Part shown: one piece after another, positions 17,246 to 26,136 of the stretch
Layout: every line of letters begins with the position of its first letter
Numbering within the stretch: position 1 is the first letter of the stretch
NCBI GenBank assembly: GCA_029224785.1
Contig: JAQXVF010000045.1
Coordinates: 17,040 to 81,039, forward strand
Source of the DNA: Bacillota bacterium
Lineage (GTDB): Bacteria; Bacillota; Clostridia; Oscillospirales; Oscillospiraceae
Reading direction: 5' to 3'
Length of the DNA: 64,000 nucleotides
Program-made: the position numbers and the translations under genes
Notes under the pieces: generated by a model
What the model was told of the DNA's origin: nothing
What the model saw: only the letters and a program-made list of their open reading frames with translations
Database searches by the model: none

Positions 17246-17295
17246 GAGTAACTGCGTAAAGCTGTACTTTACCATTGGAATTGGAGGTGGAACGA

Positions 17296-17559
17296 ATGCC
17301 CAACATTAAGTCCGCAAAGAAGCGCGTAGAGCTGAGTAAGGTTGCTTACGAGAAGAACAAGGCCGACAAGTCCGAAATGAAGACTGCTATTAAGAAGTTT
17401 GACGCTGCCGTCAGCGGCGGAGACAAGACCGCTGCCCAGGCTGCCTACAAGCTGGCAGTGAAGAAGGTGGACCAGGCTGTGATCAAGGGACTTCTGCACA
17501 AGAACAATGCCGCCCGGAAAAAGAGCAGCATGACTCTGAAGCTGAACACCCTGGCTTGA
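17296..17559 (+). CDS. rpsT: 30S ribosomal protein S20
   Basis: Small helical 16S rRNA-binding protein, 87 aa, starting MPNIKSAKKRVELSKVAYEK and ending HKNNAARKKSSMTLKLNTLA, the family pattern. The ATG at 17296 follows GGAGGTGG; the track start 21 bases upstream would include the ribosome site in the coding region. It is monocistronic, between its own promoter and terminator. It has no other ribosomal genes beside it, as is usual for rpsT. Confidence 0.97.
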   Translation: MPNIKSAKKRVELSKVAYEKNKADKSEMKTAIKKFDAAVSGGDKTAAQAAYKLAVKKVDQAVIKGLLHKNNAARKKSSMTLKLNTLA

Positions 17560-17575
17560 TTCTCTCTGAAAATAT

Positions 17576-17606
17576 CTCCTTCCGATCCGTCGGAGGGAGT
17601 TTTTTC
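17576..17606 (+). terminator. Terminator of rpsT
   Basis: CTCCTTCCGA pairs with TCGGAGGGAG (one G-T pair) around TCCG, followed by TTTTTTC. Confidence 0.92.
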
Positions 17607-17620
17607 ATTTTGTCCGGTGG

Positions 17621-17649
17621 TGGACAGACGGGCGGTCCTGTGGTACACT
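17621..17649 (+). promoter_or_regulatory. Promoter of recG
   Basis: TGGACA at 17621-17626 and TACACT at 17644-17649, spacer 17 bp, giving a very short leader. Confidence 0.6.
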
Positions 17650-17663
17650 GAAAAAAAGGGGGG

Positions 17664-19718
17664 ATGTCCATGGCCCGGCTCACAGATCCGATCTCCATGC
17701 TTCGGGGGATCGGCCCGGCAAAGGCGAAGCTGTTTGAACAACTGAACATCCGGACTCTGGGGGATTTGCTCTGTCACTTTCCCCGGGGATACCAGGACCG
17801 GACGAAAATGGTGACCGTCTCCCAGCTTCAGGCGGACGAGCCTGCCTGCTTCCGGGCGACGGTGATGAATACTCCCCGGACGGCCCACATCCGTAAGGGG
17901 CTGGATCTGACCCGGGTTCAGGTGGCGGACCACTCCGCCAGGCTGACTCTGACCTTTTTCAACCGGAAATTTACGGCGGATCAGCTTCAGTACGGGAAGG
18001 AATATGTGTTCTACGGCGCTCTCAGCGGCGATTTTTCCGGCTATCAGATGACCAACCCGGTGTTCGAATCTCCCGATGCGCCTCCCGGAGCTACCCGAAG
18101 GATCCTGCCGGTCTATCCGCTGACGGCGGGGCTGACCAATGGCGTGGTGCAGAAGGCGGTGGCCCAGGCGCTGGCCCTGTGCGATCCGCCGGAGGAGATC
18201 CTGCCGGAGCGGATCCGGCAGCAGTACGGCATTCTGCCTGCCGAAACCGCTTACCGGGCCATCCACGATCCTCAATCCATGGAAGAGGCGGAGCAGGCAA
18301 AAAGAAGGATGGTTTTCGAAGAATTCTTCGTGTTCTCTGCCGGCCTGGCCATGATGCGCAGCGCCCGCACATCGGTGCAGCGAATGCCTTACGAAAACAC
18401 GAACCTGAGGCCGCTGCTGGATGCGCTGCCCTTTACCCTGACATCCGCCCAGATGCGGGCGGTGGAGGAGATCCGGTCAGACCTGTGCGGGGGAACGGTG
18501 ATGAACCGACTGGTGCAGGGAGATGTAGGCAGCGGCAAGACCATGGTGGCGGCGGCAGCAGCATGGCTGGCGGTGCAGAACGGGGACCAGGCGGCGCTGA
18601 TGGCACCTACGGAGATTCTGGCAGAGCAGCATTATGCTACGCTGTCGAAGCTTTTGACGCCTCTGGGGGTCCGCACGGCCCTGCTGACCGGTTCTCTGAA
18701 AACAGGGGAGAAGCGGGAGCTTCGCCGGAGGCTTGCGGCAGGACAGATCGACTTTGCTGTGGGCACCCACGCGCTGGTTACGGACGCTACGGATTTTTCC
18801 CGGCTGGGCCTGGTGATCACCGACGAGCAGCACCGCTTCGGCGTTGCCCAGCGGGCGGCCCTGGCGAAAAAGGGTCGAGATGTGCATACTCTGGTCATGT
18901 CAGCAACACCCATTCCCAGAACCCTGGCCATGCTGATGTACGGAGATCTGGATGTATCCATTCTGGATGAGCTTCCTCCCGGGCGTCAGGCGGTGGACAC
19001 ATTCCTGGTGGGAGAGTCCTACCGGCCCCGGATCAATGCCTTCATCCGAAAACAGGCGGCGGAGGGGCACCAGTGCTTTGTGGTGTGTCCGGCGGTGGAG
19101 GAGAATGAGGAGCTGGATCTTCGCTCCGCCGCGGCCTGGGCGGAGACGCTGCAGAAGACCGTGTTCCCGGACCTGCGGGTCATGCTTCTCCATGGACAGA
19201 TGAAAGCCGGTGAGAAAGAGCGGATCATGGGTGCCTTCTCCCGGGGAGAGGGGGACGTGCTGGTGGCCACCACGGTGATCGAAGTGGGAGTGGATGTGCC
19301 CAACGCTACCCTGATGGTGATTGAGGACGCAGACCGCTTCGGCCTTTCCCAGCTTCATCAGCTTCGGGGCCGGGTAGGCCGGGGGGACAGCAAGAGCTAT
19401 TGCATTCTGGTGTCCCACAACCGGAATCCTGAGACCCTTGCCCGGCTGAAAGCCCTGTGTGCCACGTCGGACGGCTTCCAAATCGCAGAAGAGGACTTGA
19501 AAATGCGGGGACCTGGTGACTTTTTCGGCTCCCGGCAGTCCGGGCTGCCGGCTTTTCGGGCAGCGGATCTGGGGTTTGGCCTGCAGACCATGAAAGAGGC
19601 CCAGGAGGCATCGGTCCGGTGGATCGACAGCCGGGAGTATGTCCAGAGCCGGGAGGGACAGGCCCTTTTGAAGCGGATCGCTGCCCTGTTTGCCGGCGGC
19701 GAGGCCACAATGAACTGA
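17664..19718 (+). CDS. recG: ATP-dependent DNA helicase RecG
   Basis: Superfamily 2 helicase that remodels stalled replication forks and Holliday junctions. The 684-aa protein has an N-terminal OB-fold wedge domain and the motifs NRLVQGDVGSGKTMVAAAAA (Walker A), ITDEQHRFG (DEQH box), VMSATPIPRTLAMLMYGDLD and TTVIEVGVDVPNATLM. The C-terminus carries QLHQLRGRVGRG. The length fits RecG from Firmicutes (about 680 aa). ATG 17664 touches the GGGGGG ribosome site, so the in-frame ATG at 17670 (seven-base spacing) may be the true start. Confidence 0.96.
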   Translation: MSMARLTDPISMLRGIGPAKAKLFEQLNIRTLGDLLCHFPRGYQDRTKMVTVSQLQADEPACFRATVMNTPRTAHIRKGLDLTRVQVADHSARLTLTFFNRKFTADQLQYGKEYVFYGALSGDFSGYQMTNPVFESPDAPPGATRRILPVYPLTAGLTNGVVQKAVAQALALCDPPEEILPERIRQQYGILPAETAYRAIHDPQSMEEAEQAKRRMVFEEFFVFSAGLAMMRSARTSVQRMPYENTNLRPLLDALPFTLTSAQMRAVEEIRSDLCGGTVMNRLVQGDVGSGKTMVAAAAAWLAVQNGDQAALMAPTEILAEQHYATLSKLLTPLGVRTALLTGSLKTGEKRELRRRLAAGQIDFAVGTHALVTDATDFSRLGLVITDEQHRFGVAQRAALAKKGRDVHTLVMSATPIPRTLAMLMYGDLDVSILDELPPGRQAVDTFLVGESYRPRINAFIRKQAAEGHQCFVVCPAVEENEELDLRSAAAWAETLQKTVFPDLRVMLLHGQMKAGEKERIMGAFSRGEGDVLVATTVIEVGVDVPNATLMVIEDADRFGLSQLHQLRGRVGRGDSKSYCILVSHNRNPETLARLKALCATSDGFQIAEEDLKMRGPGDFFGSRQSGLPAFRAADLGFGLQTMKEAQEASVRWIDSREYVQSREGQALLKRIAALFAGGEATMN

Positions 19719-19734
19719 AACATGACGCTTTTTC

Positions 19735-19772
19735 AAAACAGCATCGGATCAAGCGGGATCCGGTGCTGTTTT
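19735..19772 (+). terminator. Terminator of recG
   Basis: AAAACAGCATCGGATC pairs with GATCCGGTGCTGTTTT (one A/G wobble) around a short loop, with the T-run in the 3' arm. Confidence 0.8.
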
Positions 19773-19911
19773 CATGTCCCCGAAGGGAATGTATTTGACT
19801 GCATTTCCGGCGCAAAATGGGATCATTTGCCGGTTCTATGGCGCATTTATCCAAAGGTGGAAATTCTTTTTCCTTCATTTTTGTTCCGGTTGGGAATTTT
19901 TCAAAAATAGG

Positions 19912-19940
19912 TTGTAAGTTTTGGGGAAATGATGTAAAAT
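19912..19940 (+). promoter_or_regulatory. Promoter of gpmI
   Basis: TTGTAA at 19912-19917 and TAAAAT at 19935-19940, spacer 17 bp. The stretch 19773-19911 shows no gene. Confidence 0.6.
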
Positions 19941-20004
19941 GAGATAACCGATACAATGTAATTCCATAAGATATCGATCTGATTTCGAATACGGAGGTTT
20001 CAGA

Positions 20005-21567
20005 ATGAAAAAACCAATTGTTCTGGTTGTGATGGACGGTGTGGGCAAGGGTGACGGCGGCAGCGGAGATGCGGTTGCCGTAGCCAAGACCCCTACCCTG
20101 GATACCCTGCTGGCAACCTGCCCCCATACTTACCTGAAGGCACACGGCACCGCCGTGGGTCTGCCCAGTGACGACGACATGGGCAATTCCGAGGTAGGTC
20201 ACAATGCGCTGGGCTGCGGTCAGGTGTATTCTCAGGGCGCCAAGCTGGTGGGAGAGTCCATTGAGAACGGAAATCTGTTCGCATCCGACACCTGGAAAGA
20301 CCTGGTGGCAAATGCTGCGGAGGGACGGGCAATGCACTTTTTGGGCCTGCTGTCCGACGGCAATGTCCATTCCAATATTCACCATCTGATCGCCCTTCTC
20401 CGGAAGGCAAGAGAAGAGAACCTGAAGAAGGTCTACTGCCACATTCTGCTGGACGGCCGTGACGTACCTGCCACCTCTGCTCTGGAGTATGTGGAAATGC
20501 TGGAGAACACTCTGGCGGAGCTGCGGGGAGAGGGCTATGACTATGCCATCGCCTCCGGCGGCGGCCGTATGCAGATTACCATGGACCGTTATGAGGCAAA
20601 CTGGGGGATGGTGGAAGCCGGCTGGAAGGTCCACGTCCAGGGCATCGGCCGTCAGTTCCCCTCTGCCAAAGAGGCCATCGAGACCTACCGGGCCGAGACC
20701 GGCTGCATCGACCAGGATCTGCCTGCCTTTGTGGTGGCGAGGGACGGCCGGCCCGTGGCGAAGATCGCCAATGGCGACAGCGTGGTGCTGTTCAACTTCC
20801 GGGGTGACCGTGCCCAGGAGATCTCCCTGGCATTTGACCGGAAGGAATTTGACAAGTTTGACCGCGGAGACTACACCGGTGTGAAGTTTGCCGGCATGCT
20901 GCAGTACGACGGAGATCTGAAGATCCCCGAGCATTATCTGGTGCAGCCTCCCGTGATCCAAAACACCCTGACGGAGGTCCTGGTGGCCGCCGGTATCAAC
21001 GAATATGCCGTGTCCGAGACCCAGAAATACGGCCACGTGACCTACTTCTGGAATGGCAACCGTTCCGGCAAGGTCTGTGAGGAGCTGGAGACCTATGAGG
21101 AGATCCCCTCTGATGTGGTTCCCTTCGAGCAGGCGCCTGCCATGAAGTCCAGGGAGATCACGGAGCACCTGGTGGCGGCCATGGCCTCGGGAAAGTACCA
21201 GTTCCTGCGCTGCAACTACCCCAACGGCGACATGGTGGGTCACACCGGCGTCATGGACGCGGTGGTCTATGCCATGGAGTGCGTGGATGCTTCCGTGAAG
21301 GCCGTGCTGGAGGCTGCCGACAAGTACGGCTACACCGTGCTGATCACTGCCGACCACGGCAACGCAGACCAGATGACCGAAACCAAGAAGGGGAAGACCT
21401 CCGTGCGGACGGCCCATTCCCTGAACCCGGTTCCGTTCATCATTTATGACAAGGACCAAGCCTGGACGGTGAAGGAAGGCAGCTTCGGTCTGGCCAACGT
21501 GGCTCCCACCGTGGTGAAGATGATGGGACTGGAAGTGCCCGCTGTGTGGGAGGAGAGCATGGTCTGA
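20005..21567 (+). CDS. gpmI: 2,3-bisphosphoglycerate-independent phosphoglycerate mutase
   Basis: Glycolytic enzyme interconverting 3- and 2-phosphoglycerate with two Mn ions, of the alkaline phosphatase superfamily. The 520-aa protein shows the metal Asp in VVMDGVG, the phosphorylated Ser in DDMGNSEVGHNALG, and DGRDVPATSALEYVE. Later come FNFRGDRAQEIS and the metal site ITADHGNADQM. GGAGGT precedes the ATG. In spore formers this enzyme is pH- and Mn-sensitive and tied to 3-PGA storage in spores (known in Bacillus). The gene is not grouped with other glycolytic genes but leads into the Asp23/YloV genes. Confidence 0.95.
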   Translation: MKKPIVLVVMDGVGKGDGGSGDAVAVAKTPTLDTLLATCPHTYLKAHGTAVGLPSDDDMGNSEVGHNALGCGQVYSQGAKLVGESIENGNLFASDTWKDLVANAAEGRAMHFLGLLSDGNVHSNIHHLIALLRKAREENLKKVYCHILLDGRDVPATSALEYVEMLENTLAELRGEGYDYAIASGGGRMQITMDRYEANWGMVEAGWKVHVQGIGRQFPSAKEAIETYRAETGCIDQDLPAFVVARDGRPVAKIANGDSVVLFNFRGDRAQEISLAFDRKEFDKFDRGDYTGVKFAGMLQYDGDLKIPEHYLVQPPVIQNTLTEVLVAAGINEYAVSETQKYGHVTYFWNGNRSGKVCEELETYEEIPSDVVPFEQAPAMKSREITEHLVAAMASGKYQFLRCNYPNGDMVGHTGVMDAVVYAMECVDASVKAVLEAADKYGYTVLITADHGNADQMTETKKGKTSVRTAHSLNPVPFIIYDKDQAWTVKEGSFGLANVAPTVVKMMGLEVPAVWEESMV

Positions 21568-21616
21568 GGACCGCATTCCCCCTGCATAAGCTTTGAATCA
21601 AACAGGAGGTTATGAT

Positions 21617-21970
21617 ATGATTCGTCACAACAATGAGAACGGCTCTGTTTGCATCAGCTCCGGTGTGTACACCGATATCGCCGGCACTGCCGCAGCCAAC
21701 TGCTTCGGTGTCAAGGGCATGGCTGCCCGTTCGGTCACCGATGGAGTCTACCACCTGCTGCGCAAGGAATCTGCCAGTAAGGGTGTGAAGGTAACATTCC
21801 ACGAGGACAACAGCATTTCCATCGACCTGCACGTGATGGTGGACCACGGTGTGAACCTGTCCGCCGTTGGCGCGTCCATTATTTCCGAGGTGCGGTATGT
21901 GGTCAGCAGCACCACCGGTACGGAGGTTCGTGCCGTCAATGTCTATTTCGATTCCATGATGATTGAATAA
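21617..21970 (+). CDS. Asp23/Gls24-family (YloU-like) envelope stress protein
   Basis: 117-aa protein of the Asp23/Gls24 (DUF322) family, with the conserved YTDIAGTAAANCFGVKGMA start of the domain and VNVYFDSMMIE end. YloU of B. subtilis lies directly before yloV, exactly as here. Members are small cytoplasmic or membrane-associated proteins linked to envelope homeostasis; the molecular activity is not known. The ATG at 21617 follows AGGAGGT; the track start 24 bases upstream lacks a site. Confidence 0.9.
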   Translation: MIRHNNENGSVCISSGVYTDIAGTAAANCFGVKGMAARSVTDGVYHLLRKESASKGVKVTFHEDNSISIDLHVMVDHGVNLSAVGASIISEVRYVVSSTTGTEVRAVNVYFDSMMIE

Positions 21971-21988
21971 CTGTCGGAGGTGTAACCA

Positions 21989-23617
21989 TTGAGGCAAACC
22001 ATTAACGGGGCCGATTTTCGCAGACTGGTGATCAGCGCTGCCGCCTCGATTGAGATTCATAAACAGACCCTGAACGATCTGAACGTGTTCCCGGTGCCTG
22101 ACGGAGATACGGGCACCAATATGTCCATGACCATCCATGCCGCCGCGGCGGATCTTCGGAAGATTGAGGATCCCTCCTTGGAAAAAGCAGCCTCCGCTGC
22201 GGCTTCTGCCATGCTCCGGGGTGCCCGGGGTAACTCCGGCGTGATCCTGTCCCTGCTGATGCGGGGCATTTCCAAGCGCCTGAAGGGCGCGGAGGAGTGC
22301 GACGGTGTCCTGTGGGCTAATGCCCTGCAGGAGGGAGTGGACGCTGCCTACAAGGCGGTGATGAAGCCTGCGGAAGGCACCATCCTCACCGTTGCCCGGC
22401 TGGCAGCGGCCAAAGCTCTGGAGGCGGCAGGAGAAAACAGCTACTTCGAGTTTGTCCACGAGGCGGCACTGGAGGAGGCCAAGACTGCCCTTGCCAACAC
22501 CGTGAACCAGAACCCGGTGCTGAAAAAGGCCGGCGTGGTGGATGCCGGCGGAAAGGGCTGGGTCTATGTGCTGGAGGCGATGCTCAGCGCCCTGCGGGGT
22601 GAGGACATTGTGGTTCCCGAGGACGGTGCTCCGGAGGTGAAGGAGCAGGCATCCTTTGCGGATTTCGAGGATGAGGACATTACCTTCACATACTGCACCG
22701 AGTTCATCGTATCCCGGGAGAACGGGAACGATCCCGACGAGCTGCGGAGTTTCCTGGCAGAGCTGGGCGACAGCCTGGTGCTGGTGGACGACGATGAGAT
22801 CATCAAGGTCCATGTTCACACCGATCAGCCCGGCACTGCCCTGCAGGAGGCACTGAAATACGGCTCTTTCGTCACCGTAAAGGTGGAGAATATGCGGCTT
22901 CAGCACACCGAGAAGGTGCTGACCGAGCAGGAAAAGGCACCGGAAATCGCCGAGCCGGAGAAGGCGCTGGGCGTGGTGGCCGTCTGTGCCGGCGCTGGCC
23001 TGAAGGACGTGTTCGCCAACCTGGGAGTGGACGGCGTGATCTCCGGCGGCCAGACCATGAACCCCAGCACCCAGGATATCCTGGAGGCGGTGAACAAGGT
23101 CCCCGCAGAGACGGTGTTCGTCCTGCCCAACAACAAAAACATCATCATGGCGGCCCAGCAGGTGGATGCCCTGACCCCCAAGAATGTGGTGGTCATCCCC
23201 AGCAAAACGGTTCCCCAGGGTGTGACGGCAATGCTGAGCTTCAATCCGGAGGGCGCCGTGGAGGAGAACGTCGAGGCCATGGAAGGTGCTCTGGAGACGG
23301 TGGACACCATGCAGATCACCTATGCCGCCCGGAACTCCGATTTCGACGGCTATGACATTCACGAGGGCGATTATCTTGCCCTGTACGGCAGTGCCCTGTT
23401 CGGTACCAGCCGGGATATCAAGGTCCTGCTCCGTTCCCTGGCAGAGAGGGTCCGGGACGAGGGCAAGGAGTACGTCACCATCTACTACGGCGAGGACATC
23501 AGCGAAAAGGCTGCCCAGAAGGCGGCGGACCTGTTTGCCGACATCTGCCCGGAGGCGGATGTGACACTGCTGTCCGGCGGCCAGCCGGTATACTACTACC
23601 TGATCTCGGCGGAATAA
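21989..23617 (+). CDS. DAK2-domain protein, YloV/FakA-like (probable fatty-acid kinase catalytic subunit)
   Basis: The N-terminal DhaL-type nucleotide-binding domain (about 1-200) contains NVFPVPDGDTGTNMSM and RGARGNSGVILS, the ATP/Mg sites. A middle domain (TYCTEFIVSR) and a DegV-like C-terminal domain follow. This layout matches FakA, which phosphorylates fatty acids carried by FakB; the name YloV also applies. No fakB (DegV-family) gene is in the window. The start is TTG at 21989, seven bases after GGAGGTG. It lies 18 bp after the Asp23 gene, so the pair is probably co-translated. Confidence 0.88.
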   Translation: MRQTINGADFRRLVISAAASIEIHKQTLNDLNVFPVPDGDTGTNMSMTIHAAAADLRKIEDPSLEKAASAAASAMLRGARGNSGVILSLLMRGISKRLKGAEECDGVLWANALQEGVDAAYKAVMKPAEGTILTVARLAAAKALEAAGENSYFEFVHEAALEEAKTALANTVNQNPVLKKAGVVDAGGKGWVYVLEAMLSALRGEDIVVPEDGAPEVKEQASFADFEDEDITFTYCTEFIVSRENGNDPDELRSFLAELGDSLVLVDDDEIIKVHVHTDQPGTALQEALKYGSFVTVKVENMRLQHTEKVLTEQEKAPEIAEPEKALGVVAVCAGAGLKDVFANLGVDGVISGGQTMNPSTQDILEAVNKVPAETVFVLPNNKNIIMAAQQVDALTPKNVVVIPSKTVPQGVTAMLSFNPEGAVEENVEAMEGALETVDTMQITYAARNSDFDGYDIHEGDYLALYGSALFGTSRDIKVLLRSLAERVRDEGKEYVTIYYGEDISEKAAQKAADLFADICPEADVTLLSGGQPVYYYLISAE

Positions 23618-23692
23618 AAAGACAAACGCAGAGGGCGTGCCATGCAGATCGTATGACACGCCCCTATGCTTTTGGAAAGGAGGAACCGGGGC

Positions 23693-24532
23693 ATGAAGGA
23701 GTTTCCCAGGGGAGGACTGATCGGAAAAACGGTCCACGCCATCCGCAGGATCGGAGACCTGAATATCCCCGCCCATGCGGCCGGATGCTGCTACTTCCTG
23801 GCGATCTCCGTGTTTCCCTCCGTGGTTCTGTTCCTGGCAGCCCTGCGGTATCTGCCCTTTGGGGTGGAGGACCTGATAGAGCTGCTGGACGGGGTGATGC
23901 CGGTCGTGCTGCTTCCCTATGTGGAACGGCTGCTGAAAAGCGCGTATAACCACAGCTCGGAGACCATGGTGTCCGTTTCTGCGGTGATGGCCCTTTGGTC
24001 GGCCAGCCGGGGAGTCTACGGCCTTCAGCGGGGACTGAATTCCGTCTACGGCGTGCGGGAGACCCGAAGCTACCTGACGGTCCGGGGGATCAGCGTGCTG
24101 TACACCTTCCTGCTGCTTGCGGTGCTGCTGCTGACGCTGGTGCTTCATGTGTTCGGCACCACCATTCTGGGCTATCTGCCGGTGGTCACCGATCCGGTGC
24201 TGTCGGTGGTGGCGGAGGTTATCGATTTTCGGTTTTTCCTTCTTTTAATTCTGCAGACCCTTTTCTTTACAGTGCTGTATATGAAGCTGCCCAACCGGCA
24301 CAATTCCTTCCGTGCCAGCTTTCCCGGAGGGCTCCTGGCGTCTTTGGGCTGGCTGATCTTTTCGGATGTGTTTTCCATTTATGTGAAAAATATGCAGAAA
24401 TACTCCCTGATTTTCGGTTCCGTGTATGGCGTGGCACTTTGCCTTTTGTGGCTGTATAGCTGTATCTCCATTGTGTTTTTCGGGGGAGCGCTGAATTGCT
24501 GGCTCAGCCGAAAGGAAGAGGATAAAGGGTAG
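23693..24532 (+). CDS. YihY/BrkB-family membrane protein
   Basis: 279-aa integral membrane protein of the YihY/virulence factor BrkB family. The early HAAGCCYFLAISVFPSVVLF block and later SASRGVYGLQRGLNSVY and YGVALCLLWLYSCISIVFFG blocks are typical, with six hydrophobic helices. The family was once called RNase BN; that is now considered a misassignment, and its role is unclear. AAAGGAGG sits nine bases before the ATG at 23693, so the track start (23666) is not preferred. A stem (GGGCGTG...CACGCCC) lies between the yloV stop and this gene. Confidence 0.88.
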   Translation: MKEFPRGGLIGKTVHAIRRIGDLNIPAHAAGCCYFLAISVFPSVVLFLAALRYLPFGVEDLIELLDGVMPVVLLPYVERLLKSAYNHSSETMVSVSAVMALWSASRGVYGLQRGLNSVYGVRETRSYLTVRGISVLYTFLLLAVLLLTLVLHVFGTTILGYLPVVTDPVLSVVAEVIDFRFFLLLILQTLFFTVLYMKLPNRHNSFRASFPGGLLASLGWLIFSDVFSIYVKNMQKYSLIFGSVYGVALCLLWLYSCISIVFFGGALNCWLSRKEEDKG

Positions 24533-24582
24533 CTTTGTTTATTTCCAGTTCATAACTGTTTTGTAAAAAGGAGGAAACGGCG

Positions 24583-25419
24583 ATGTTTGGTTTCGTCAAT
24601 GCCAGCATGGATGAACTGACGGAGGACCGGAAAAAGCGGTACACGCAGGTTTACTGCGGTATCTGCCGGGATATCCGTGCTTCGGCGTCCCAGACGGCCA
24701 GACTCAGCCTTTCCTATGACATGGTATTTCTGGCTCTGCTGCTGGAGAGCCTGTACGAGCCGGAGACAAAAACCGGCAGCCGTGCCTGTATGCTGCATCC
24801 CTGCAGTCCCCGGGGCTGGTCTTCCAGTCCCTACACCGCGTATGCGGCGGATATGAATGTTGCTCTGTCCTATTACAAGTGCCTGGATGACTGGCAGGAT
24901 GACCGAAAAGCCGTTTCTCTGCTCATGGCAAAGGCCCTGAAGCCTCAGATGCCCGGCCTGGAGCAGCGGTATCCCCGGCAGTGCGGGGCCATTTCCCGGT
25001 GTATCCGGGAGCTGTCCCGACTGGAAAAGGAAAACTGCAGCAACCCGGACCTGCCGGCGGGCTGCTTCGGCAGCCTGATGGAAGAGCTGCTGGTCTACCG
25101 CACGGATCACTGGGAGGGCTACCTGCGGCAGATGGGAAATGCTCTGGGCAGGTTTATCTACCTATGCGACGGGGCCATGGACTTCCGGGAGGACCGGAAA
25201 AAAGGCCGCTACAACCCGTTCTTGGCCATGGGCATGGAGCAGGAGGACTACCAAAGGTGGGATCAGTACCTGATTCTGACCATGGCTGCCTGTACCCGGG
25301 CGTACGAAATGCTGCCCCTGGTCCAGGACAAGGAGATCCTGGATAATATCCTGTACAGCGGTGTTTGGCTGCAATACCGCAGAAAGCAGAAAAGAGACAG
25401 CCGGGAGGAATCAGAATGA
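24583..25419 (+). CDS. DUF5685-like protein
   Basis: 278 aa, with no known function. It contains the motif YCGICRDI near the start, then [19 protein letters not shown] and a CMLHPC cluster. Later [11 protein letters not shown] and [19 protein letters not shown] give it the acidic-rich, all-helical look of isoprenoid-type folds. This combination, and the partner, fit the DUF5685 family common in Clostridia. AAGGAGG precedes the ATG. Its stop overlaps the ATG of the J-domain gene by four bases (ATGA), so the two are translationally coupled, suggesting a shared task. No signal peptide or membrane segment is seen. Confidence 0.7.
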   Translation: MFGFVNASMDELTEDRKKRYTQVYCGICRDIRASASQTARLSLSYDMVFLALLLESLYEPETKTGSRACMLHPCSPRGWSSSPYTAYAADMNVALSYYKCLDDWQDDRKAVSLLMAKALKPQMPGLEQRYPRQCGAISRCIRELSRLEKENCSNPDLPAGCFGSLMEELLVYRTDHWEGYLRQMGNALGRFIYLCDGAMDFREDRKKGRYNPFLAMGMEQEDYQRWDQYLILTMAACTRAYEMLPLVQDKEILDNILYSGVWLQYRRKQKRDSREESE

Positions 25420-26069
25420 GAGACCCATATGAAGTGCTGGGCGTGTCCAGAGATGCCTCGGATGAGGAGATCAAGCGGGCCTACCGCCGGCTTGCCAAGA
25501 AGTATCACCCGGACATCAATCCCGGCGATCCGGTTGCTGCGGCCAAAATGCAGGAGATCAATGCAGCCTATGAGCAGATCAAGGATCCCTCCAAGGCGTC
25601 CTCCCAGGACAGCGGACCCTACGGCGGGTACAATCCCTATGGCAATCCCTATGGCAACCCCTTCGGCGGCGCTTATGGCGGCGGCTACCGCACCCAGACG
25701 GAACAGACAGGCGACAACTACCAGCAGGCTGCCCGGAATTACATTCGCTACGGCCGCTATCAGGAGGCTCTCAATGCGCTGCAGAATGCCAAAAACCGGG
25801 ATGCGGCCTGGTATTACCTCAGTGCCGTGGCCAATCAGAATCTGGGCAACCAGGTGACGGCCCTGGAACATATCCGCAGGGCGGTGTCCATGGATCCCGA
25901 GAATGCGGAATATCTGCAGACCCTCCGGATCATTGAAGGCGGCGGCAGTGTATACCAGCAGCAGGCGGGAAGCTTTATGGGTATGAATTTCGGCGGCGAT
26001 CTGTGCAGCCGTCTGGCCCTGTGTATGTGCATCAATTTCCTCTGCGGCGGAAGATGTCTGATCTGCTGA
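25416..26069 (+). CDS. J-domain protein with tetratricopeptide-like tail
   Basis: 217-aa co-chaperone-like protein. The J domain (about 1-62) has [20 protein letters not shown] and the essential HPD triad in YHPDIN, so it should stimulate an Hsp70. A G/Y/P-rich linker (about 75-100) follows, then an [20 protein letters not shown] segment like a TPR, and a short Cys/hydrophobic tail ending CGGRCLIC. It lacks the DnaJ zinc-finger domains. The ATG at 25416 follows GGGAGGAA; the track start (25365) lies inside the upstream gene. The client or Hsp70 partner is unknown. Confidence 0.87.
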   Translation: MRDPYEVLGVSRDASDEEIKRAYRRLAKKYHPDINPGDPVAAAKMQEINAAYEQIKDPSKASSQDSGPYGGYNPYGNPYGNPFGGAYGGGYRTQTEQTGDNYQQAARNYIRYGRYQEALNALQNAKNRDAAWYYLSAVANQNLGNQVTALEHIRRAVSMDPENAEYLQTLRIIEGGGSVYQQQAGSFMGMNFGGDLCSRLALCMCINFLCGGRCLIC

Positions 26070-26080
26070 GAAGAAAAATA

Positions 26081-26127
26081 TCCCCCGGGAGACTCGGTTC
26101 CGTTCCGGAATCCGGTCCCCCGGGGGC
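26081..26127. terminator. Bidirectional terminator between J-protein and ABC exporter genes
   Basis: TCCCCCGGGA and TCCCCCGGGGG-type arms form a long GC stem with inner pairing of CTCGG/TCCGG. On the plus side it is followed by CTTGCTTGTTTT, on the minus side by ATATTTTTC. It ends both convergent transcripts. Confidence 0.75.
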
Positions 26128-26136
26128 TTGCTTGTT

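Noticed and set aside
16803-17251. ORFs of 122 and 112 aa in the sigG-rpsT gap
   Set aside because: No ribosome site, they cross the box cluster and the rpsT promoter.
19306-21576. 756-aa minus-strand ORF across recG/gpmI
   Set aside because: Spans parts of two real genes and a terminator; no family similarity.
21440-24148. 902-aa minus-strand ORF
   Set aside because: Shadow of yloU/yloV/yihY.
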